This document shows positions 5,756-8,722 of a stretch of DNA of 8,722 nt, piece after piece. A program made the position numbers and the translations under genes. How positions within the stretch are numbered: position 1 is the first letter of the stretch; each line of letters begins with the position of its first letter. The DNA comes from Bacillota bacterium (GTDB lineage Bacteria > Bacillota > Clostridia > Peptostreptococcales > Anaerovoracaceae), in NCBI GenBank assembly GCA_017543805.1, contig JAFYFK010000104.1, positions 1 through 8,722 on the forward strand. The letters are read 5' to 3'. Under the pieces are notes generated by a model that saw only the letters and a program-made list of their open reading frames with translations, ran no database searches and was not told the DNA's origin.

Positions 5756-6766
5756 ATGTCAATCAAAATTGGAATTAACGGCTTCGGCCGTATCGGACGC
5801 CTGGCCACTCGTGTTGCCATTCGCCGCGGGGATATGGATGTCGTAGCGATCAACGCTCCCGACAAGACCCCCGATCAGCTCGCTTACGTTTTCGCACATG
5901 ACTCCGTCCACGGAAACTGGGAAGGCACCGTAGCATATGATGACAATCACCTCATCATCAACGGCAAGCCCATCCTTCTTCTCAACAGCCGTGAGCCGTC
6001 CGCTCTTGGCTGGGGCGAGCATGGTGTAGACTACGTAGTAGAGTGCACCGGCAAGTTCCTCACCGAGGAGAGTGTTCAGCCGCATCTGGAAGCCGGAGCC
6101 AAGTTCGTGCTTATGAGCGCTCCTGCAAAGGATAAGACCCCGATGTTCGTCTATGGCGTAAACCACAAGACCTTCGACCCGGCTCTCAAGACCGCATCCG
6201 CTGCTTCCTGCACCACCAACTGCCTGGCTCCCCTCGCAAAGGTCCTGCAGGACAAGTTCGGAATCGTTGAAGGACTTATGACCACCGTTCACGCTGCTAC
6301 CGCAACACAGAGCATCGTTGACGAGTACTCCAAGAAGAACTGGCGTCTCGGCCGCGGCACTTACAACAACATCATCCCCTCCACCACCGGAGCCGCAAAG
6401 GCAGTAGGCAAGGTCATCCCCGAACTCAACGGAAAGCTGACCGGCATGTCCATGCGTATCCCCAGCCCGGACGGATCTATTGTTGACCTGACCGTAAGCC
6501 TCGCTAAGGAAACCACTTATGAAGAAGTCTGCGCAGCGATCAAGGAAGCATGCGAAGGCGAGCTCAAGGACGTAATGCGCTATGAGGAACTGCCCATCGT
6601 ATCCCAGGATATCATCGGCGAGACCCACGCAAGCATTTTCGACGCCGAAGCCGGCATCGCTCTCAACGGCCACTTCATGAAGCTGCTCGCATGGTACGAC
6701 AACGAATACGGTTTCACCTGCAACATGATGCGTCTCCTCGCTCACATCGCTGAGGTTCAGGCTTAA
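5756..6766 (+). CDS. gap: Glyceraldehyde-3-phosphate dehydrogenase, E. coli GapA sequence type
   Basis: Oxidative phosphorylation of glyceraldehyde-3-phosphate to 1,3-bisphosphoglycerate in the cytoplasm, or the reverse; 336 aa, full length. The Rossmann start is INGFGRIGR (7-15). The active site is SAASCTTNCLAP (148-159) with catalytic C152, and H179 in MTTVHA. Further conserved strings are NIIPSTTGAAKAVGK (205-219), ELNGKLTGM (223-231) and AWYDNEYGF (312-320). The 188-200 region (VDEYSKKNWRLGR) resembles E. coli GapA (HKDWRGGR) rather than the Bacillus form (HKDLRRAR). Two cofactor-specificity positions differ from classic NAD enzymes: the Asp after VAIN is Ala (A34), and the Pro near 190 is replaced within EYS. 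Codon use is strongly biased (AAC, ACC, CTC, GAC), as in highly expressed genes and unlike its neighbours. No pgk or tpi follows; it is a single-gene unit ending at a hairpin. Confidence 0.97.
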   Translation: MSIKIGINGFGRIGRLATRVAIRRGDMDVVAINAPDKTPDQLAYVFAHDSVHGNWEGTVAYDDNHLIINGKPILLLNSREPSALGWGEHGVDYVVECTGKFLTEESVQPHLEAGAKFVLMSAPAKDKTPMFVYGVNHKTFDPALKTASAASCTTNCLAPLAKVLQDKFGIVEGLMTTVHAATATQSIVDEYSKKNWRLGRGTYNNIIPSTTGAAKAVGKVIPELNGKLTGMSMRIPSPDGSIVDLTVSLAKETTYEEVCAAIKEACEGELKDVMRYEELPIVSQDIIGETHASIFDAEAGIALNGHFMKLLAWYDNEYGFTCNMMRLLAHIAEVQA

Positions 6767-7186
6767 TCAGACGCCTGAGGCGGAAGCCCAGTAAAGCATA
6801 AAAGAAAAAGCGATAAAGGGACCGAATGCTATTCGGTCCCTTTTAGTTTTGCGTTTAAGTATCAGAAGGATCGCTGAGACCAGGCCCGCGGAAAGGCTTG
6901 CGAGAATATAGCTGAACGCGAGACCGGCAGCGCCGGAAACGAGGCCTATAGCTGCCAGAAGCTTGGCGTCCCCTGCCCCGAAAGGCACAGGCCTTCCCGA
7001 GACAGCGAAGATAAGCGCCGCAGCCGCAAACACAACAAGCGGAACAGCCGCGGCTTTAATGTCCGGCCCGGTCGCGGCAGCCACCGCTGCCAGCGCTAAA
7101 ACGCAGGCATTCGGGATGCGGTAATCGTTTATATCGTAGTAGCTTATTAGCGTCAGACAAATGTAAAAGTAAAAAGTCAAAGCCAT
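6767..7186 (-). CDS. A24-family prepilin peptidase (TadV/CpaA-like, no methylase domain)
   Basis: A polytopic membrane aspartyl protease that removes leader peptides from type IV or Tad pilins; 139 aa, at the short end for the methylase-less form. The two active-site Asp motifs are present: D18 in SYYDINDYRIPN and D73 in the GxGD motif FGAGDAKLLAAIG (69-81). The C-terminal RIAFGPFIA (118-126) fits the FGP motif of the family. Hydrophobic segments lie at about 2-16, 26-40, 45-63, 77-110 and 122-137. The N-terminal zinc-cysteine motif of bifunctional PilD enzymes is missing. Start ATG 7186 has only a weak GAAG-like binding site. It begins 16 nt after the nuclease-like gene. Its stop (TGA, 6769-6767) directly abuts the gap stop. 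No pilin or secretion genes are in the window, so its substrate is unknown. Confidence 0.87.
   Translation of the reverse strand: MALTFYFYICLTLISYYDINDYRIPNACVLALAAVAAATGPDIKAAAVPLVVFAAAALIFAVSGRPVPFGAGDAKLLAAIGLVSGAAGLAFSYILASLSAGLVSAILLILKRKTKRDRIAFGPFIAFSFMLYWASASGV
6815..6850 (+). terminator. Rho-independent terminator of gap, inside the convergent gene
   Basis: AAAGGGACCGAAT (6815-6827) and ATTCGGTCCCTTT (6831-6843) form a perfect 13-bp stem with a 3-nt GCT loop. It is followed by TAGTTTT on the plus strand. It lies about 49 bp after the gap stop. The same bases encode KRDRIAFGPF of the prepilin peptidase on the other strand. Read leftward, the stem is followed by TTTATCGCTTTTTC, so it might also act partially in that direction. 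Confidence 0.8.
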
Positions 7187-7202
7187 AATACTTCAGAAGC
7201 AG

Positions 7203-8006
7203 TTATAACAACAGCTTGTGGCGAATGATCCAGTCTATCTCCTCAATATCTATGCTTCCGTCAGAAGACTCAAATGTGATTATCAGATTATCCTCAGGCC
7301 TGATGCCTATACTCCTGTAAGCCCTGAGTTTTATCTCCTGATGGGCATAGTATCTGTCGTTGCCTATAAACCCCATGTGTTCAATATAAAACAGTTTCCC
7401 ATCCTTCCTTAATACAGTAAAATCCGGCGCGTATACCGACTCGCCGCAATGCACGACCTGCTCATATCGGAACGGAAGATCATATTCGTGCAGTTTCTCC
7501 GCCCACAAAGCTTCCCCCTTGGTCCGGACCAGTATACCGCTGCTGGTGCGCTTCGTCTTCATTTCCGGTCTGAATTGCAGCTGCTCAAAAGGTGCTCTTG
7601 CCCATTCATGCAAGTATTCGTTGGACAAGAAAGCTGCCGTATTTATCATATCGGGAGTCACAAGCGAGTGTTTTTGACAAATATGGTCGGAAATACTGTC
7701 AAAATCCGTATCGAGTAGCCTGTTCAGCGATGATCCTATAATATCGCGGTTTATCCTCAAGCGTTTGGATTCTTCGGAATACAATTCTTTCATCAGCAGT
7801 TCCCGGACAAGCCTCTCATCCCTGCAGACTTTTCGGTTCCTTTTGCCGTCAGCACCTTCAGTCACAATAAAATTAGTAGGCAAACCATTATTGACTGCTA
7901 TCATAAGCTTTCCGTCATGAATGGTTGATAACTTTCTATTGACAATATCTTCTTGAATTTTTATTTTTGACATTATCGCTTCTAGCTCTATCTTTGCGGA
8001 TATCAT
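7203..8006 (-). CDS. Uncharacterised protein with a PD-(D/E)XK-like C-terminal domain
   Basis: 267 aa, soluble, no signal peptide. The C-terminal half carries a pattern seen in many unnamed Clostridia proteins: RTKGEALWAEKL (161-172, E165), LPFRYEQ (177-183), APDFTVLRKDGKLFYIEHMG (193-212), KLRAYRSIGI (226-235) and NLIITFE (240-246). The order E165, P194-D195, then E209-H210 resembles a PD-(D/E)XK nuclease core with His in place of the catalytic Lys. The N-terminal half (1-130) is charged and helical with no motif I recognise. The start is uncertain: ATG 8006 has a distant AAGGG, while ATG 7973 (M12, MSKIKIQED) has AGAAG five bases upstream. It lies upstream of the prepilin peptidase by 16 nt but shows no functional link to it. 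Base composition is more AT-rich than its neighbours, hinting at separate origin. DNA cleavage activity is only a possibility. Confidence 0.72.
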   Translation of the reverse strand: MISAKIELEAIMSKIKIQEDIVNRKLSTIHDGKLMIAVNNGLPTNFIVTEGADGKRNRKVCRDERLVRELLMKELYSEESKRLRINRDIIGSSLNRLLDTDFDSISDHICQKHSLVTPDMINTAAFLSNEYLHEWARAPFEQLQFRPEMKTKRTSSGILVRTKGEALWAEKLHEYDLPFRYEQVVHCGESVYAPDFTVLRKDGKLFYIEHMGFIGNDRYYAHQEIKLRAYRSIGIRPEDNLIITFESSDGSIDIEEIDWIIRHKLLL

Positions 8007-8077
8007 TTTCGTTCAACTGTTCCCTTCTGTAATGTCTAAAACGAGGGTTTTATTCGTTTTTGTCATTATGCTCTGAC

Positions 8078-8110
8078 CCGCTTTTTAAGGCGGACAGGCA
8101 CCGTGCCTGT
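8078..8110. repeat. Two adjacent hairpins (REP-like or leader structure)
   Basis: CCGCTT...AAGGCGG (8078-8093, with one T-G wobble) is followed without a gap by ACAGGCA-CCG-TGCCTGT (8094-8110, a perfect 7-bp stem). Neither has a T-run in either direction, so they are not terminators. They would lie in the leader of the 267-aa gene if the promoter near 8146-8175 is real, or may be a remnant of a mobile repeat. Confidence 0.5.
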
Positions 8111-8145
8111 AAACCCTTGAAATCACTGAGCTCTTTTCATACATA

Positions 8146-8175
8146 ATATTAGTATTTATTCATGTTCGGGGTCAA
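8146..8175 (-). promoter_or_regulatory. Possible promoter of the nuclease-like gene
   Basis: Minus-strand TTGACC (8175-8170, 5 of 6 to the -35 consensus) and TAATAT (8151-8146, 4 of 6) are 18 bp apart. Transcription would begin near 8140 and give a leader of about 130 nt containing the paired hairpins. AT-rich DNA yields such matches by chance, so confidence is low. Confidence 0.3.
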
Positions 8176-8201
8176 AATGTCACTTTTGAAAGATTTATCA
8201 T

Positions 8202-8238
8202 TTTAGTCATTGATACAAGGCTGTTTTCAATGACCAAA
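8202..8238. repeat. Imperfect 12-bp inverted repeat
   Basis: TTTAGTCATTGA (8202-8213) and TCAATGACCAAA (8227-8238) are complementary at 11 of 12 positions with a 13-nt spacer. Related half-sites follow (AGTCATTCCGACCAAAT, 8258-8274). It lies just upstream of the proposed promoter for the 267-aa gene and could be an operator. Confidence 0.45.
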
Positions 8239-8479
8239 TGCGATACTGTTTTAAAATAGTCATTCCGACCAAATTTGTATCATTTGTCTCATCGAATTGG
8301 TTGTAATTACATATATATAATCTCAACGGAACCTCAATATTAGTTTCAATAACCATTATTTACCATTATTATATACATCAAAAGCCCTTTCTGCAATCAA
8401 AAACTCTGTCGAATTATTAGAATCATATTCAACGGCTCAGTCTGTGTTTTTTTCTCCATCTGCGCTTCCGGAGCCTGTG

Positions 8480-8520
8480 CTAAGTAAAAGGAAAACACGC
8501 ACCCTCAGCAGGATGCGTGT
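8480..8520 (-). terminator. Rho-independent terminator of the MscS-family gene
   Basis: Read on the minus strand, ACACGCA (8520-8514) pairs with TGCGTGT (8501-8495). Inside are one mismatch, a further CCT/AGG step and a 4-nt loop. The stem is followed by TTTTCCTTTTACTT. It starts about 34 bp after the stop of the right-edge gene and fits it well. Confidence 0.8.
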
Positions 8521-8553
8521 CCGAAAACGCTTGTTTAATAATGTACGCCTTGT

Positions 8554-8722
8554 CTACTTCAGCCCGTCGACGTGGACGTCCAGCTGGTTGAACGGGATCT
8601 CCAGGCCTTCGCGATCGAGGCGGTCCTGGATGATGGCCAGGATCTTTCTGCGGAGCTCCGCCTTTCTGCCCTGGTCGCACCAGAAGCGCAGCAGATAATT
8701 GATCGAAGAATCCGCGAATTCC
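8554..8722 (-). CDS. mscS: MscS-family mechanosensitive channel, C-terminal 55 residues
   Basis: Only the end of the gene is inside the window; the start lies beyond 8722. The frame runs from the right edge to TAG at 8556-8554 and reads FADSSINYLLRFWCDQ, AELRRKILAIIQDRLD and EGLEIPFNQLDVHV. This is the typical end of the cytoplasmic vestibule domain of small-conductance mechanosensitive (MscS/YggB) channels, where SSINYLLRFW and the GIEIPFPQ-type string are conserved. These channels release solutes from the cytoplasm on osmotic downshift. The fragment has no start codon in the window, and an overlapping frame on the same strand (8480-8680) is spurious. Which MscS subtype it is cannot be told from this piece. 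Confidence 0.88.
   Translation of the reverse strand, partial: EFADSSINYLLRFWCDQGRKAELRRKILAIIQDRLDREGLEIPFNQLDVHVDGLK

Larger units (their letters stand above)
8007..8553. other. AT-rich non-coding region, about 550 bp
   Basis: No convincing gene on either strand; short frames lack binding sites and family motifs. It is visibly AT-richer than the rest of the window. It holds a possible leftward promoter (8146-8175), two adjacent hairpins (8078-8110), an imperfect inverted repeat (8202-8238), a GACCAAAT direct repeat (8232 and 8267), a tandem ACCATTATT (8352-8360, 8362-8370), and the terminator of the right-edge gene (8480-8520). It may be a decayed insertion. Confidence 0.6.

Noticed and set aside
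5759..6745. Open frame of 328 codons antisense to gap
   Set aside because: It mirrors the gap codon bias; there is no binding site and no family motif, and gap is certain on the other strand.
8038..8061. AAAACGA/TCGTTTT stem with T-run as a plus-strand terminator
   Set aside because: Very AT-rich stem with a 9-nt loop and no upstream plus-strand gene.
8313..8326. TATAAT-like hexamer on the plus strand (ATATATATAATC)
   Set aside because: No suitable -35 and no plus-strand gene downstream; expected by chance in this AT-rich stretch.
8480..8680. Minus-strand frame of 66 codons at the right edge
   Set aside because: Arg/Pro/Gly-rich shadow. The true frame in the same DNA gives an MscS C-terminus ending at 8554.
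1..8722. CRISPR array, tRNA or rRNA genes, intact insertion sequence, toxin-antitoxin pair
   Set aside because: No regularly spaced repeats, no cloverleaf or rRNA strings and no transposase or toxin motif were seen on either strand.

Overview
The window looks like an ordinary chromosomal segment of a Gram-positive anaerobe, most likely a member of the Clostridia (Bacillota) of middling GC content. The evidence is strong AGGAGG-type ribosome binding sites, TGnTATAAT extended -10 promoters, short inter-gene gaps, and families common in that class: a C_GCAxxG_C_C protein, a zinc-ribbon membrane protein, a short protein with an MltG-like N-terminal domain, and MgtE. I cannot name a genus. The GAPDH is of the E. 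coli GapA sequence type rather than the Bacillus GapA type.

Left block (1-3900, all minus strand): one apparent operon reading leftward from an extended -10 promoter at 3891-3899. It encodes a membrane-anchored protein with an MltG/YceG-type LysM-like domain but no catalytic domain, a C_GCAxxG_C_C putative redox protein, the magnesium channel MgtE, and a large zinc-ribbon/acidic-linker/single-pass membrane protein that runs off the left edge. Gaps between genes are 9, 48 and 26 nt.

Middle block (3944-6766): the minus-strand pair nadE (ammonia-dependent NAD synthetase) and a TIGR01212/YhcC-type radical SAM gene is divergent from plus-strand gap (GAPDH). The two transcription units share a 34-bp nearly palindromic element (5650-5683). 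Each arm contains a perfect extended -10, one for each direction. NAD synthesis and a dehydrogenase of the NAD(P)-using GAPDH family are therefore driven from one overlapping promoter.

Right block (6767-8722): a minus-strand A24 prepilin peptidase abuts gap tail to tail with no spacer, and the likely gap terminator hairpin lies inside its coding sequence. Upstream of it is a 267-aa protein with a PD-(D/E)XK-like signature. Then comes about 550 bp of AT-rich non-coding DNA (8007-8553) with several hairpins and degenerate repeats. The window ends in the last 55 codons of an MscS-family mechanosensitive channel, followed by a good terminator.

I see no complete new system, CRISPR array, RNA gene or intact mobile element. 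The most unusual features are the symmetric nadE/gap promoter, the terminator embedded in the prepilin peptidase gene, the altered coenzyme-specificity position in GAPDH, and the AT-rich hairpin region upstream of the nuclease-like gene.
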